DNA of 64,000 bases from contig NZ_KK020676.1 of the NCBI RefSeq assembly GCF_000307775.2, positions 995,487 to 1,059,486 on the forward strand, read 5' to 3'. A program made the translations under genes and the position numbers. This document shows positions 1 through 9,699 of the stretch, piece after piece (the stretch's first letter is position 1; each line of letters opens with the position of its first letter). The notes under the pieces were generated by a model, which was not told the origin of the DNA, did no database searches, and worked only from the letters and a program-made list of their open reading frames with translations. The DNA comes from Stutzerimonas stutzeri KOS6. Lineage in GTDB: Bacteria; Pseudomonadota; Gammaproteobacteria; Pseudomonadales; Pseudomonadaceae.

Positions 1-1
1 C

Positions 2-466
2 CTGCGTGAAGACAAGGAACGCCATCTTTGGTTGCCCGAGGTGGAAATCAGTTCGCACGGCCTGGCTAGCTACGTCACGTTCAACCGTGATTTCTTCGGT
101 AGCAACGATTACCGCACCGTGACCGCCCTTGGTGAAAAGCTGAATAGCTTGCTCGAGGAAGGTGCTTACGTGCAGCGCGGTGAACGCAAGAAGCCGGTGA
201 CGACCTTCAAGGAAGCGCTCGACTGGCTGATGACCGAAGGCACTCGCCGACACAGCGTCCAGCGCTATAAGGGACTGGGCGAGATGAACCCTGAGCAGCT
301 CTGGGAAACCACCATGGACCCGAACGTACGGCGCATGCTCAAGGTGACGATCGAGGATGCGATCGCTGCCGACCAGATCTTCAACACCCTGATGGGCGAT
401 GCTGTCGAGCCGCGCCGCGAGTTCATTGAGACCAATGCACTGGCGGTATCGAACCTGGACTTCTGA
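2..466 (+). CDS. gyrB: DNA gyrase subunit B, C-terminal part (5' truncated by window)
   Basis: The reading frame is open from the first bases and ends at the TGA at 464-466, so this is the 3' end of a longer gene. It encodes the C-terminal TOPRIM/tail part of GyrB, the ATPase subunit of DNA gyrase. The stretch around [20 protein letters not shown] is the highly conserved GyrB/ParE C-terminal motif that contacts GyrA and DNA. The end ([16 protein letters not shown]) is also typical of GyrB. The origin-proximal position dnaA-dnaN-recF-gyrB is usual for Pseudomonas and fits the downstream gene order. A strong terminator follows directly. Confidence 0.96.
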   Translation: MREDKERHLWLPEVEISSHGLASYVTFNRDFFGSNDYRTVTALGEKLNSLLEEGAYVQRGERKKPVTTFKEALDWLMTEGTRRHSVQRYKGLGEMNPEQLWETTMDPNVRRMLKVTIEDAIAADQIFNTLMGDAVEPRREFIETNALAVSNLDF

Positions 467-495
467 TTTCCGTTTCAGACCAGGGCAACAAACAG

Positions 496-525
496 AACCC
501 CGATCCTCTGGATCGGGGTTTTTTA
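496..525 (+). terminator. Rho-independent terminator of gyrB
   Basis: Perfect 11-bp inverted repeat AACCCCGATCC / GGATCGGGGTT (496-506 and 510-520) with a 3-nt loop, followed by a run of T. It begins 30 nt after the gyrB stop codon and separates gyrB from ahpF. Confidence 0.93.
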
Positions 526-667
526 TCTTCGAAGATAGGCTGTCTAAATCGGCCCGACTGGTTTAATCAATTTCGAAATCATCCCTGCTCGGAGTAAGGT
601 TGCTTCATCGAAGATTCATCACCTTGCCGGGCCCTGAGGGCCAAATATTTCACGAGGACATTTGTCA

Positions 668-2230
668 ATGTTGGACACCAATCTCAAGACCCAGTTGAAA
701 GCCTACCTGGAGAAGGTCACCCAGCCCTTCGAGATCGTCGCGTCCCTCGATGACGGCGAAAAATCCCGGGAAATGCTGAGCCTGCTGCAGGACATCGCCG
801 GCCTCAGCGACAAGATCACCCTGAAGACCGACGGCGACGATGCACGCAAGCCGTCGTTCTCGCTCAACCGCATCGGCGGCAGCATCAGCCTGCGTTTCGC
901 CGGCATCCCCATGGGCCACGAGTTCACCTCGCTGGTGCTGGCCCTGCTGCAGGTCGGCGGTCATCCGTCGAAGACCGCACCCGAGGTGATCGAGCAGATC
1001 AAGGCGCTCGACGGTGACTACCGCTTCGAAACGTACTTCTCGCTGTCCTGCCAGAACTGCCCGGACGTGGTTCAGGCGCTGAACCTGATGGCCGTGCTCA
1101 ACCCGAACATCAAGCACGTCGCCATCGACGGCGCGCTGTTCCAGGACGAAGTCGAAGCCCGCCAGATCATGTCCGTGCCGAGCATCTACCTTAACGGCGA
1201 GCTGTTCACCCAGGGTCGCATGAGTGAGGAAGAGATCCTCTCCAAGCTCGATACCGGCTCCAGCGCCCGTGACGCCGAGAAGCTCAAGGCCAAGGACGCC
1301 TTCGACGTGCTGGTGGTCGGCGGTGGCCCGGCCGGTGCCGCAGCGGCCATCTACGCGGCGCGCAAGGGCATCCGCACCGGCGTCGCGGCCGAGCGCTTCG
1401 GTGGCCAGGTGCTGGACACCATGGCCATCGAGAACTTCATTTCGGTGAAGGAAACCGAAGGCCCGAAACTGGCCCGCGCGCTGGAAGAACATGTGCGCGA
1501 GTACGACGTCGACATCATGAACCTGCAGCGCGCCAGCCAGCTGATCCCGGCCGGCGACGACGGGCTGCACCGCGTGCAGTTCGAAAACGGCGGCGAGCTC
1601 AAGGCCAAGACCCTGATCCTCGCCACCGGCGCGCGCTGGCGCGAAATGAACGTGCCCGGCGAGCAGGAATACCGTGGCCGTGGCGTCGCCTACTGTCCGC
1701 ACTGCGACGGCCCGCTGTTCAAGGGCAAGCGCGTGGCGGTGATCGGCGGCGGCAACTCCGGTGTGGAAGCGGCCATCGACCTGGCCGGCATCGTCGCCCA
1801 TGTCACCCTGCTGGAATTCGGCGAGCAACTGCGCGCCGACGCCGTGCTGCAGCGCAAGCTCAACAGCCTGCCCAACGTCACCGTGTTGAAGATGGCGCAG
1901 ACCACCGAGGTCAAGGGCGACGGCCAGAAAGTCACCGGCCTGGTCTACAAGGACCGCGCCAGCGAAGAAACCCACCACGTCGAACTGGAAGGCATCTTCG
2001 TGCAGATCGGCCTGCTGCCCAACAGCGACTGGCTCAAGGGCACCCTGGAGCTGTCGCGCTTCGGCGAGATCATCGTCGACGCCAAGGGCCAGACCAGCAT
2101 CCCCGGCGTGTTCGCCGCCGGCGATGTGACCACGGTGCCGTACAAGCAGATCGTGATCGCCGTGGGCGAAGGCGCCAAGGCCTCGCTGAGTGCCTTCGAT
2201 CACCTGATCCGCACCTCCGCACCGGCCTGA
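668..2230 (+). CDS. ahpF: Alkyl hydroperoxide reductase subunit F
   Basis: Flavoprotein that passes electrons from NADH to the peroxidase AhpC. The 520 residues match the usual AhpF length. The N-terminal double thioredoxin-fold domain carries C128-QN-C131 ([13 protein letters not shown]). It is followed by a thioredoxin-reductase-like part with FAD motif [12 protein letters not shown], the redox pair C343-PH-C346 ([10 protein letters not shown]), the NAD motif [12 protein letters not shown] and the terminal FAD-binding GDVT. I chose ATG 668 rather than TTG 662 because CGAGGA at 653-658 gives normal spacing and family members start MLD. The usual partner ahpC is not next to it: upstream is gyrB, downstream a convergent cyclase gene. 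Its own promoter must lie in 526-667, where I found no convincing OxyR site. Confidence 0.96.
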   Translation: MLDTNLKTQLKAYLEKVTQPFEIVASLDDGEKSREMLSLLQDIAGLSDKITLKTDGDDARKPSFSLNRIGGSISLRFAGIPMGHEFTSLVLALLQVGGHPSKTAPEVIEQIKALDGDYRFETYFSLSCQNCPDVVQALNLMAVLNPNIKHVAIDGALFQDEVEARQIMSVPSIYLNGELFTQGRMSEEEILSKLDTGSSARDAEKLKAKDAFDVLVVGGGPAGAAAAIYAARKGIRTGVAAERFGGQVLDTMAIENFISVKETEGPKLARALEEHVREYDVDIMNLQRASQLIPAGDDGLHRVQFENGGELKAKTLILATGARWREMNVPGEQEYRGRGVAYCPHCDGPLFKGKRVAVIGGGNSGVEAAIDLAGIVAHVTLLEFGEQLRADAVLQRKLNSLPNVTVLKMAQTTEVKGDGQKVTGLVYKDRASEETHHVELEGIFVQIGLLPNSDWLKGTLELSRFGEIIVDAKGQTSIPGVFAAGDVTTVPYKQIVIAVGEGAKASLSAFDHLIRTSAPA

Positions 2231-2239
2231 TCGGACGGC

Positions 2240-2283
2240 AAAAAAGAAGGGGAGCAGACTTGTGTCTGCTCCCCTTTCCTTTT
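2240..2283. terminator. Bidirectional terminator between ahpF and the convergent cyclase gene
   Basis: A 13-bp perfect stem AAGGGGAGCAGAC / GTCTGCTCCCCTT (2247-2259 and 2264-2276) with loop TTGT. An A-run precedes it (2240-2245) and a T-run follows it (about 2278-2285), so it can end transcription in both directions. It serves ahpF on + and the glyQ...cyclase unit on -. Confidence 0.93.
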
Positions 2284-2309
2284 TTGCGCTAGGTGTGGGC
2301 TACTGAAGA

Positions 2310-3683
2310 TCAGTGGTGGTGGTGCAGCACACAGCAATTGCGGCCATTGTGCTTGGCCCGGTACAGCGCCTTGTCGGCGTTTTGCAGCAGGCGCTCGTAG
2401 TCGGGATGCCCGTCATGTACGGCCATGCCAATACTGACCGTAGTCTGAAGTACCTCGCCGCTGGACAACCGAAAACGTTCGCAAGCGATGCGTTCGCGCA
2501 CTTTCTCTGCGGCAGCGAACGCCTTGTCGGCATCGATATCAACCAGCACCAGCAGAAACTCCTCGCCGCCTAGGCGGAAGGCATAGTCGCCGCCACGTGT
2601 ATTACCGGCGAGCAGAGCCCCGACCTGCTGCAGTATCTGGTCGCCGGCACTGTGGCCGTGAGTGTCGTTGATGCGCTTGAAGTGATCGACATCGATGGCG
2701 AGCACGCCGAAGGTGTTGTTCGACTGGCGGGCGTAGAGCACTTCCTTGGCCATTACCACCGGCAGGAATTTTCGATTGAGCAGACGGGTCAGGACGTCGC
2801 GACCGGCTTCCAGATCGTTGGCCTGCTCGAACAGACTATCGAGAAGAAACTTGATCGAGCGAGTCTGCTCACGGATCTGATGCAGCTTCGTCAGGCGGCC
2901 ACTGACATCCTGCAGCAGGGCAATGGACTTGAGCTCCTCGTCGATCTGCTCGATATAGGCGAGGATGCTCGCGCTTTCCGGAGAGCCCTGGAAAGCGTAA
3001 GAGGCCTTGTGACGAAACCAGAGGCCGAACTCGGAACCGGCCAGCTGCGGCAGGGCTCCGTTCAGATTGCCGATGGCCAGGTCGAACATCAGCTGATTCT
3101 CCCAGTCCAGCAGGGCGGCCCGCTGGCGTTCTTTTTCGACGCCGATGTTCTGCGAGACGGAGAACAGCCGATAGGCTTCCTCCGCCCGGGAATTGCGGTC
3201 ATGGGACTGCGAATAGGCGAAACAGATGATCTCCACTGCCAGGTCGATCAGGTCGGCGCCCATGCGCGCCGCCTTGCGGCGCACCGGCTCATCAAGATCG
3301 CGCTGCTCCAGCAGCTGACGCAGACGGCCCTTGAGCAATCGAGCACCGCGCAGCACCAGGCTGACCGGAATCTCTATGCGTGCATGGATTTCACCGATCT
3401 TGCGCTGCAGGTCGACCACCGTGTCGAGGTCACCGTGCGCCGTCGAGGAGCACACCGTCACGATCCACTTCTGCATTGACTGGCCAAGACGGCTCCTGAC
3501 CTGTTCGTGGGAGAGAAAACCGGCCGAGTGGGGATCGGCGAGCATTTGCGAATAGAAGTGCTCAGCCAGTTCCTCGCACCTTGCAGCGGCTACGGCCTGC
3601 AGCGCGACGGCGGCTTCGACTGGATAGCCATCGAGCAGGCGCAGCCATTCGGCGACCAGTTGATGGTTGGGGATCTGCTGCAT
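2310..3683 (-). CDS. Globin-coupled diguanylate cyclase (DosC-like)
   Basis: Cytoplasmic enzyme predicted to make c-di-GMP under control of a haem-bound gas. Residues about 1-155 look like a protoglobin sensor, with H100 in GEIHARIEIP the likely proximal haem ligand. Residues about 170-290 form a helical linker and about 296-450 the GGDEF domain. The active site is GGEEF (372-376), with the product-inhibition motif R363-GG-D366 exactly five residues upstream. The length (457) matches E. coli DosC (460). The tail ends CCVLHHHH, an unusual His cluster. It starts 32 nt after the plsC stop with a GAGG ribosome site and no terminator between, so it may be the last gene of the glyQ-glyS-gmhB-plsC unit. 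Globin assignment rests on motif resemblance; ligand (O2 or NO) is unknown. Confidence 0.85.
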   Translation of the reverse strand: MQQIPNHQLVAEWLRLLDGYPVEAAVALQAVAAARCEELAEHFYSQMLADPHSAGFLSHEQVRSRLGQSMQKWIVTVCSSTAHGDLDTVVDLQRKIGEIHARIEIPVSLVLRGARLLKGRLRQLLEQRDLDEPVRRKAARMGADLIDLAVEIICFAYSQSHDRNSRAEEAYRLFSVSQNIGVEKERQRAALLDWENQLMFDLAIGNLNGALPQLAGSEFGLWFRHKASYAFQGSPESASILAYIEQIDEELKSIALLQDVSGRLTKLHQIREQTRSIKFLLDSLFEQANDLEAGRDVLTRLLNRKFLPVVMAKEVLYARQSNNTFGVLAIDVDHFKRINDTHGHSAGDQILQQVGALLAGNTRGGDYAFRLGGEEFLLVLVDIDADKAFAAAEKVRERIACERFRLSSGEVLQTTVSIGMAVHDGHPDYERLLQNADKALYRAKHNGRNCCVLHHHH

Positions 3684-3715
3684 ACGAGCCTCGTGTGGTG
3701 GGGCAGATACCGAAG

Positions 3716-4465
3716 TTAGGCGACTGGCCGCCCCTGGGCTTCAAGCTGGCTGACCTTCGCGTTGATCCACTCCTCGGCACGCTGGTTGAGCTCGGCAATG
3801 GCCCGTGGGTTTTCGCTATCGCCGTACATCGCCGGGCCGATGACCACCTGGATCGTACCGGGTCGTTTGCCCCAACCGGCCTTGGGCCAGAACAGGCCGG
3901 CGTTATGAGCGATGGGCAGTATCGGTAGACCGGCATTGACCGCCAGTGCCGCGCCGCTGCGTGAAAACTTGCCCTGCTGGCCGACCGGTACGCGAGTACC
4001 TTCCGGGAAGATCAGCACCCAGGCGCCCTGCTCCAGGCGCTCGTGGCCCTGCTTGGCAACCTGTCTCAGCGCCGCCTTGGGGTTGTCGCGATCGATGGCG
4101 ATCGGCTTGAGCAGCATGATCGCCCAGCCGAAGAACGGTACCCGCAGCAGCTCGCGCTTGAGTACCTGGGTCAGCGGCTCGAAGTAGGCCGAGAGGAAGA
4201 AGGTTTCCCAGGTGCTCTGATGCTTGGCGAGGATCACACAGGGGCGCTCCGGGATATTCTCCGTGCCTTGTACTTCGTAGCGCAGCCCGACCAGCGTCTT
4301 GGCCAGCCAGACGGCGCAGCGGCACCAGTTCTGCACCACGAAGCGGTAGCGCGTACGAAAGCCCATGAACGGTGCGCAGACCAGGCTCACCAGGCACCAG
4401 GCAAACGCAGTGAACGCCAGCAGAAAATAGAACAGGACGATACGAACGGGTAACAGGAGGCTCAT
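3716..4465 (-). CDS. plsC: 1-acyl-sn-glycerol-3-phosphate acyltransferase
   Basis: Inner-membrane enzyme that acylates lysophosphatidic acid to phosphatidic acid in phospholipid synthesis. The N-terminus (about 5-33) is a hydrophobic segment. The catalytic HX4E box is H82-QSTW-E87, and FPEGTR (153-158) is the glycerol-phosphate binding motif. The length of 249 residues is normal. The start overlaps the gmhB stop by four bases (ATGA), so the two are translationally coupled. This is the position of the plsC-like gene PA0005 in P. aeruginosa. Pseudomonads have more than one such enzyme, so acyl preference cannot be read from the sequence. Confidence 0.92.
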   Translation of the reverse strand: MSLLLPVRIVLFYFLLAFTAFAWCLVSLVCAPFMGFRTRYRFVVQNWCRCAVWLAKTLVGLRYEVQGTENIPERPCVILAKHQSTWETFFLSAYFEPLTQVLKRELLRVPFFGWAIMLLKPIAIDRDNPKAALRQVAKQGHERLEQGAWVLIFPEGTRVPVGQQGKFSRSGAALAVNAGLPILPIAHNAGLFWPKAGWGKRPGTIQVVIGPAMYGDSENPRAIAELNQRAEEWINAKVSQLEAQGRPVA

Positions 4466-5004
4466 CGAGAACTCTCGAGTAGATGATCGACAACAGCGGC
4501 CAGGTCATCGAAGACCTGGGTGCCCGGTGGCAAGGTCCCTTCCAGCGTGCGCAGGCCTTTGCCGGTCCGGACCAGATAGGGCACGCCGCCGAGCAGCATG
4601 CCGGCATGCAGGTCACGGTGGCTGTCGCCCACCACCGGCACGCCCTGCAGATCCGCCAGGCCGAAATGCTCGGCGATGCTGCGGAACATCCCCGGCTTGG
4701 GCTTGCGGCACTCGCAACCATCGTTCGGGCCATGCGGACAGTGCACGATCAGGTCGATGCGCCCGCCCTGCTCCATCACCAGTTGCTGCAGCTTGAAATG
4801 CATGTCGCCGAGGGTGCTCAGATCGAACTTGCCGCGTGCGACACCGGACTGGTTGGTGGCCACCGCCACCGTCCAGCCGGCCGTGCACAGCCGTGCGATG
4901 GCTTCCAGCGAGCCGGGAATGGGGATCCACTCCTCCACCGACTTCACGTACTCGTCGGAGTCCTCGTTGATCACCCCGTCGCGGTCCAGCACGATCAGTT
5001 TCAC
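4462..5004 (-). CDS. gmhB: D-glycero-beta-D-manno-heptose-1,7-bisphosphate 7-phosphatase
   Basis: HAD-family phosphatase of ADP-heptose synthesis for the LPS inner core. The N-terminus MKLIVLDRDGVIN contains the DxD nucleophile pair D7/D9. The GmhB-specific zinc loop has C89, H91, C97 and C99 (CPHGPNDGCECRKPKPGMF). I chose GTG 5004, four bases after the glyS stop, because it puts the conserved MKLI/VLDRDG at the N-terminus (180 residues). A TTG at 5040 would add 12 non-conserved residues inside glyS. The ribosome site at 5004 is weak, so translation may be coupled to glyS. Confidence 0.93.
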   Translation of the reverse strand: MKLIVLDRDGVINEDSDEYVKSVEEWIPIPGSLEAIARLCTAGWTVAVATNQSGVARGKFDLSTLGDMHFKLQQLVMEQGGRIDLIVHCPHGPNDGCECRKPKPGMFRSIAEHFGLADLQGVPVVGDSHRDLHAGMLLGGVPYLVRTGKGLRTLEGTLPPGTQVFDDLAAVVDHLLESSR

Positions 5005-5008
5005 GGGC

Positions 5009-7063
5009 TTAGCCAAGTGCGGAAATATCGGCAACGCCAAGGAACAATCCTCTCAGCCGGGCCAGCAGGGCATAACGATTGGCGCGCACCGAAGCATCTT
5101 CGGCGTTCACCAGCACTGCTTCGAAGAAGGCATCCACCGGGCCACGCAGGTGCGCCAGGCGTTCCAGCGCTTCGCGATATTGGCGCGCCGCGGCCAGCGG
5201 TTGTACCGCCTGTTCGGCTTGCTGGATCGCCGAGTACAGCGAGAACTCGGTGGCGTTGTCGAACCAGCGCGGCTCGACCGCTTCCGGCAGCTTCGCCTCG
5301 AACTTGCTGAGCAGGTTGGAGACGCGCTTGTTCGCCGCGGCCAGTGCCTCGGCTTCCGGCAACGTGCGGAAGGCCTGCACGGCCTGTACGCGCTGGTCGA
5401 AGTCCAGTGCCGAACCGGGTTGTACGGCACGCACCGAGAGGTAGGCGGCGACGTCGACGCCTTCGTCTTCATAACGGGCGCGCAGGCGATCGAAGATGAA
5501 CTCCAGTACCTGATCGGCGAGGCCGGCCGACTTGACCTGCGTACCGAACTGGCCAATGGCGAAGTTCACTGCCTCGACCAGGTTCAGGTCCAGCTGCTTC
5601 TCGATGAGGATGCGCAGCACCCCGAGGGCAGCACGGCGCAGGGCGTAGGGGTCCTTGGAGCCGGTTGGCAGCATGCCGATGCCGAAGATGCCGACCAGGG
5701 TGTCGAGCTTGTCCGCCACCGCCACGGCCGCGCCGGTGAGCGTGCTCGGCAGCTCGCCACCGGCACCGCGCGGCATGTACTGCTCGTTCAGCGCCAGCGC
5801 CACGTCTTCCGGCTCGCCGTCGTTGAGGGCGTAGTAGTAACCGGCAATACCCTGCATCTCCGGGAACTCGCCAACCATTTCGGTGGCCAGGTCGCACTTG
5901 CAGAGCAGGCCGGCGCGCGCAGCGCGCTGCTTGTCGCCGCCGGTACGCTCGGCGATCAGCCCGGCCAGGCGCGAGACGCGCTCGGCCTTGTCATAGACGG
6001 TGCCGAGCTGGGCCTGGAAGACCACGTTCTTCAGGCGCTCGTTGAAGCTGTCGAGCTTCTGCTTCTTGTCCTGCTTGAAGAAGAACTCGGCGTCGGTCAG
6101 GCGTGGACGCACGACCTTCTCGTTACCGGAGACAATCTGCGCCGGGTCCTTCGATTCGATGTTGGCCACGGTGATGAAACGCGGCAGCAGCTTACCGCTG
6201 CCATCCAGCAGGCAGAAGTACTTCTGGTTGTCCTGCATGGTGGTGATCAGCGCTTCCTGCGGCACTTCGAGGAAACGTTCCTCGAACGAGCAGACCAGCG
6301 GCACCGGCCATTCGACCAGCGCGGTCACTTCGTCGAGCAGCGCCGGTGGCACGATGGCCGTACCGTTCTGCTCGCCAGCCAGCTGCCCGACGCGCCTGGC
6401 GATCAAATCGCGGCGCTCGGCGAAGTCCGCGATCACATGGGCGCCACGCAGGTCTTCCAGGTAGCTGGAAGGCTTGGAAATGTGCACCGGACCCGGGCTG
6501 TGGAAACGGTGGCCGCGGGATTCGCGGCCGGCACGCTGGGCGAGGATCTCGCAATCGATCACCTGCTCGCCGAACAGCATCACCAGCCACTGGGTCGGGC
6601 GGACGAACTCTTCCTTGCGCGCGGCCCAGCGCATGCGCTTGGGAATCGGCAGGTCGTTCAGCGAGGCCTCGACGATGCCTGGCAGCAGCTGGGCGGCAGG
6701 CTGGCCTTCGATGGTGCGGCTGAACTTGAGTTTCGGGCCGCTGCGATCGATCTCCGCGAGGTCGACGCCACACTTGCGGGCGAAGCCCAGGGCGGCCTGG
6801 GTCGGCTCGCCTTCGGCGTCGAAGGCGGCCTGCATGGGTGGGCCGTCGAGGTTGATGCTGCGATCGGGTTGCTGGGTCGCCAGCTGTTCGACCAGCACCG
6901 CCAGGCGACGCGGCGCGGCGTAGGCCTGCGCCTTGGCGAAGCCCAGGCCGGCATCCTTGAGGCCCTTCTCGATACCGGCGCAGAAGGCTTCGGCCAGCTT
7001 GGCGAGCGCCTTGGGTGGTAGCTCTTCGGTACCCAGTTCGACGAGGAAATCCAGTGCACTCAT
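5009..7063 (-). CDS. glyS: Glycyl-tRNA synthetase beta subunit
   Basis: Large subunit of the tetrameric (alpha2beta2) bacterial glycyl-tRNA synthetase. It binds tRNA and is needed for charging of tRNA-Gly. Length (684) and the N-terminus [14 protein letters not shown] are diagnostic. The [33 protein letters not shown] stretch is an HD-like core signature of the family (positions near 360-395), and the C-terminal part resembles an anticodon-binding domain. The ATG overlaps the glyQ stop by four bases (ATGA), keeping the two subunits coupled. Confidence 0.97.
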   Translation of the reverse strand: MSALDFLVELGTEELPPKALAKLAEAFCAGIEKGLKDAGLGFAKAQAYAAPRRLAVLVEQLATQQPDRSINLDGPPMQAAFDAEGEPTQAALGFARKCGVDLAEIDRSGPKLKFSRTIEGQPAAQLLPGIVEASLNDLPIPKRMRWAARKEEFVRPTQWLVMLFGEQVIDCEILAQRAGRESRGHRFHSPGPVHISKPSSYLEDLRGAHVIADFAERRDLIARRVGQLAGEQNGTAIVPPALLDEVTALVEWPVPLVCSFEERFLEVPQEALITTMQDNQKYFCLLDGSGKLLPRFITVANIESKDPAQIVSGNEKVVRPRLTDAEFFFKQDKKQKLDSFNERLKNVVFQAQLGTVYDKAERVSRLAGLIAERTGGDKQRAARAGLLCKCDLATEMVGEFPEMQGIAGYYYALNDGEPEDVALALNEQYMPRGAGGELPSTLTGAAVAVADKLDTLVGIFGIGMLPTGSKDPYALRRAALGVLRILIEKQLDLNLVEAVNFAIGQFGTQVKSAGLADQVLEFIFDRLRARYEDEGVDVAAYLSVRAVQPGSALDFDQRVQAVQAFRTLPEAEALAAANKRVSNLLSKFEAKLPEAVEPRWFDNATEFSLYSAIQQAEQAVQPLAAARQYREALERLAHLRGPVDAFFEAVLVNAEDASVRANRYALLARLRGLFLGVADISALG

Positions 7064-8007
7064 TCTGCAGCCTCCAGCTTGGCCAGCACTTCGTCACGCA
7101 GTTCGGGGGTGGCCATGGGGAAGCCGAGTTTGGCCCGGGCCAGCAGGTAGCTCTGGGCGATCGAACGCGCCAGGCTGCGCACGCGCAGGATGTACTGCTG
7201 GCGCGCGGTAACCGAAATGGCGCGGCGGGCATCGAGCAGGTTGAAGGTGTGCGAGGCCTTGACCACCATCTCGTAGGCGGGCAGCGGCAGCTCGGCGGCC
7301 ATCAGGCGGTTGGCTTCGCTCTCGTAGAAATCGAAGAGTTCGAACAGCTTCGGCACATTGGCGTGCTCGAAGTTGTAGGTCGACTGTTCTACCTCGTTCT
7401 GGTGGAACACATCGCCATAGGTCACGGTGCCGAACGGGCCATCGGCCCAGATCAGGTCATAGACCGAATCGACGCCCTGCAGGTACATGGCCAGGCGTTC
7501 GAGGCCATAAGTGATCTCGCCGGTGACCGGGTAGCACTCGACGCCACCGACCTGCTGGAAGTAGGTGAACTGGGTGACTTCCATGCCGTTGAGCCAGACT
7601 TCCCAGCCCAGGCCCCAGGCGCCGAGGGTCGGCGATTCCCAGTTGTCCTCGACGAAGCGGACGTCGTGCACCGAGGTGTCGACGCCGATGCGGCGCAGCG
7701 ACTCCAGGTACAGGTCCTGGATGTTGTCCGGGTTGGGCTTGAGCACGACCTGGAACTGGTAGTAGTGCTGCAGGCGGTTGGGGTTCTCGCCGTAGCGGCC
7801 GTCGGCCGGGCGGCGAGAAGGCTGGACATAGGCGGCGTTCCAGGTCTCGGGACCGATGGCGCGCAGAAAGGTGGCGGTGTGGAATGTACCGGCGCCCATT
7901 TCCATGTCATAGGGCTGCAGGACCACGCAACCCTGCTCGGCCCAGTAGCTTTGCAGGGCGAGGATCAGGTCTTGGAAGGTGCGCACGGCAGGCGTAGTCT
8001 GGCTCAA
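7060..8007 (-). CDS. glyQ: Glycyl-tRNA synthetase alpha subunit
   Basis: Catalytic class II core of glycyl-tRNA synthetase, which makes glycyl-adenylate and works with GlyS. Sequence blocks such as [39 protein letters not shown] and [21 protein letters not shown] are characteristic. I chose TTG 8007, giving [11 protein letters not shown] (315 residues, the usual length and N-terminus). A Shine-Dalgarno AGGTGA lies five bases upstream, whereas earlier starts add about 50 unrelated residues. The rare TTG start suggests limited initiation on the first gene of the operon. It is divergent from tag. Confidence 0.96.
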   Translation of the reverse strand: MSQTTPAVRTFQDLILALQSYWAEQGCVVLQPYDMEMGAGTFHTATFLRAIGPETWNAAYVQPSRRPADGRYGENPNRLQHYYQFQVVLKPNPDNIQDLYLESLRRIGVDTSVHDVRFVEDNWESPTLGAWGLGWEVWLNGMEVTQFTYFQQVGGVECYPVTGEITYGLERLAMYLQGVDSVYDLIWADGPFGTVTYGDVFHQNEVEQSTYNFEHANVPKLFELFDFYESEANRLMAAELPLPAYEMVVKASHTFNLLDARRAISVTARQQYILRVRSLARSIAQSYLLARAKLGFPMATPELRDEVLAKLEAAE

Positions 8008-8115
8008 AATTTCACCTGTGCTGGGCTTCGACAGAAAGCCTCGAAGTATACCCCCCGCATGGTCGCGCTTGCGATGGTTTCGGCCATCCGAGGCGATCTG
8101 TACATGGAGGACGAC

Positions 8116-8673
8116 ATGCCACGTTGTGCCTGGTGCGGCAGCGATCCGCTGTACATCGATTACCACGATCGCGAATGGGGCGTGCCGACCCGCGATCGGC
8201 AGGTACTATTCGAATTTCTTCTGCTCGAAGCGTTCCAGGCCGGTCTTTCCTGGATCACCGTACTGCGCAAGCGCGAGCGTTATCGGCAGGTGCTGTTCGG
8301 CTTCGATGCCGAGCGGCTGGCGCGCATGAGCGACACCGAGATCGACGAGCGCATGCAGGACCCGGGCATCATCCGCAACCGCCGCAAGCTCGAGGCGGCA
8401 CGCAGCAATGCCCGCGCCTGGCTGCAACTGGACGATCCGGCAGGCTTCGTCTGGTCCTTCGTCGGCGGCGTACCGAAGATCAATCGTTTCGAGCGCCTCG
8501 ATCAGGTCCCGGCGGTCTCGCCCGAGGCCGAGGCGATGAGCAAGGCGCTGAAGAAGGCTGGCTTCAGTTTCGTCGGCCCGACCATTTGCTACGCCTACAT
8601 GCAGGCCTGCGGCTTGGTCATGGACCACCTGACCGACTGCGAGCGGCATGCCGAACTGGCCGGCGTCGATTGA
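8116..8673 (+). CDS. tag: DNA-3-methyladenine glycosylase I
   Basis: Base-excision repair enzyme that removes 3-methyladenine from alkylated DNA. The 185 residues show the Tag zinc site: C4 and H17 at the N-terminus and H171/C175 in DHLTDC near the C-terminus, equivalent to C4, H17, H175 and C179 of E. coli Tag. [34 protein letters not shown] and [13 protein letters not shown] are family hallmarks. ATG 8116 has GGAGGA just upstream (8106-8111). An in-frame ATG at 8104 would overlap that site. It is divergent from glyQ. Confidence 0.96.
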   Translation: MPRCAWCGSDPLYIDYHDREWGVPTRDRQVLFEFLLLEAFQAGLSWITVLRKRERYRQVLFGFDAERLARMSDTEIDERMQDPGIIRNRRKLEAARSNARAWLQLDDPAGFVWSFVGGVPKINRFERLDQVPAVSPEAEAMSKALKKAGFSFVGPTICYAYMQACGLVMDHLTDCERHAELAGVD

Positions 8674-8781
8674 GCCGTTGCAGGGCTGGGCTGCCAGCTG
8701 TGTGCCGTTGCCGCTGCTGCGCCTGAAAGGCGAGGGCGGTTGCAGGTAGACTAGGCGACCTGAACATTTCGGAGTGCGGTG

Positions 8782-9669
8782 GTGGAAAAGCTCAAAGGTG
8801 CCCTGGTCGTCGGTTCCCTGCGACTCTTTGCCCGGCTGCCCTGGCGTATGGTGCAGGGCCTGGGTTCGGCGATCGGCTGGCTGATGTGGAAACTGCCGAA
8901 CCGTTCCCGCGAGGTGGCGCGGATCAACCTGCACAAGTGCTTCCCCGCACTCGATCCGGCGCAGCTCGATGCCTTGCTCGGCCGCACCCTGCGCGAGACC
9001 GGCATGACCTTCACCGAAAGTGCCTGCGCCTGGATCTGGCCGGCGGAAAAGACTCTGGGGCTGGTCAGGGAGGTCGAAGGCCTCGAAGTCCTGCAAGCGG
9101 CGCTGGCTTCGGGCAAGGGGGTAGTCGGCATCACCAGTCATCTGGGCAACTGGGAGGTGCTGAACCACTTCTACTGCGCGCAGTGCAAGCCGGTCATCTT
9201 CTATCGGCCACCGAAGCTCAAGGCGGTGGACGAGCTGCTGCAACGCCAGCGCGTGCAACTGGGCAATCGCGTCGCGCCCTCGACCAAAGAGGGCATCCTC
9301 AGTGTCATCAAGGAGGTTCGCCGTGGTGGCGCGGTCGGTATTCCGGCGGACCCCGAGCCGAGCCAGGGAAGTGGCATCTTCGTGCCCTTCTTCGCTACCC
9401 AGGCGCTGACCAGCAAGTTCGTCCCGGGCATGCTCGCCGGTGGCAAAGCGGTCGGCGTGTTTCTCCATGCGCTGCGCCTGGAGGACGGTTCGGGCTACAA
9501 GGTGATCCTCGAAGCGGCACCGGAAGCGATGTACAGCGAAGATGTGGAAACTGGCGTAGCGGCGATGAGCGCAATGATCGAGAAGTACGTCCGCGCCTAT
9601 ACCAGCCAGTACATGTGGACCATGAAGCGCTTCAAGAAGCGCCCCGCCGGCGAGAAGCGTTGGTACTGA
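8782..9669 (+). CDS. lpxL: Lipid A biosynthesis lauroyl/secondary acyltransferase (LpxL/HtrB family)
   Basis: Inner-membrane acyltransferase that adds a secondary acyl chain to lipid A. It is a 295-residue member of the LpxL/LpxM family with a hydrophobic N-terminus, the catalytic HX4E motif H120-LGNW-E125, and family blocks such as IPADPEPSQGSGIFVPFF. The start is GTG 8782 (MEKLKGAL), with GGAG seven bases upstream at 8771-8774. GTG 8779 is an alternative. Its position after tag matches the htrB-like gene PA0011. The exact acyl chain and position (lauroyl or 2-hydroxylauroyl) cannot be decided from sequence. Confidence 0.92.
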   Translation: MEKLKGALVVGSLRLFARLPWRMVQGLGSAIGWLMWKLPNRSREVARINLHKCFPALDPAQLDALLGRTLRETGMTFTESACAWIWPAEKTLGLVREVEGLEVLQAALASGKGVVGITSHLGNWEVLNHFYCAQCKPVIFYRPPKLKAVDELLQRQRVQLGNRVAPSTKEGILSVIKEVRRGGAVGIPADPEPSQGSGIFVPFFATQALTSKFVPGMLAGGKAVGVFLHALRLEDGSGYKVILEAAPEAMYSEDVETGVAAMSAMIEKYVRAYTSQYMWTMKRFKKRPAGEKRWY

Positions 9670-9699
9670 TCGGGGTCAAACGACAGCAGGGACGAGCGC

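Noticed and set aside
535-547. Possible OxyR site upstream of ahpF (ATAG...CTAA)
   Set aside because: Spacing between half-sites is 5, not the 7 expected, and the second half is incomplete.
665-2203. 512-residue open frame antisense to ahpF
   Set aside because: Translation is a low-complexity, His/Gly/Asp-rich shadow typical of the complementary strand of high-GC genes; ahpF is clearly the real gene.
4598-7021. 807-residue open frame antisense to glyS
   Set aside because: Shadow of glyS and gmhB caused by GC-rich codon use; no domain or ribosome site.
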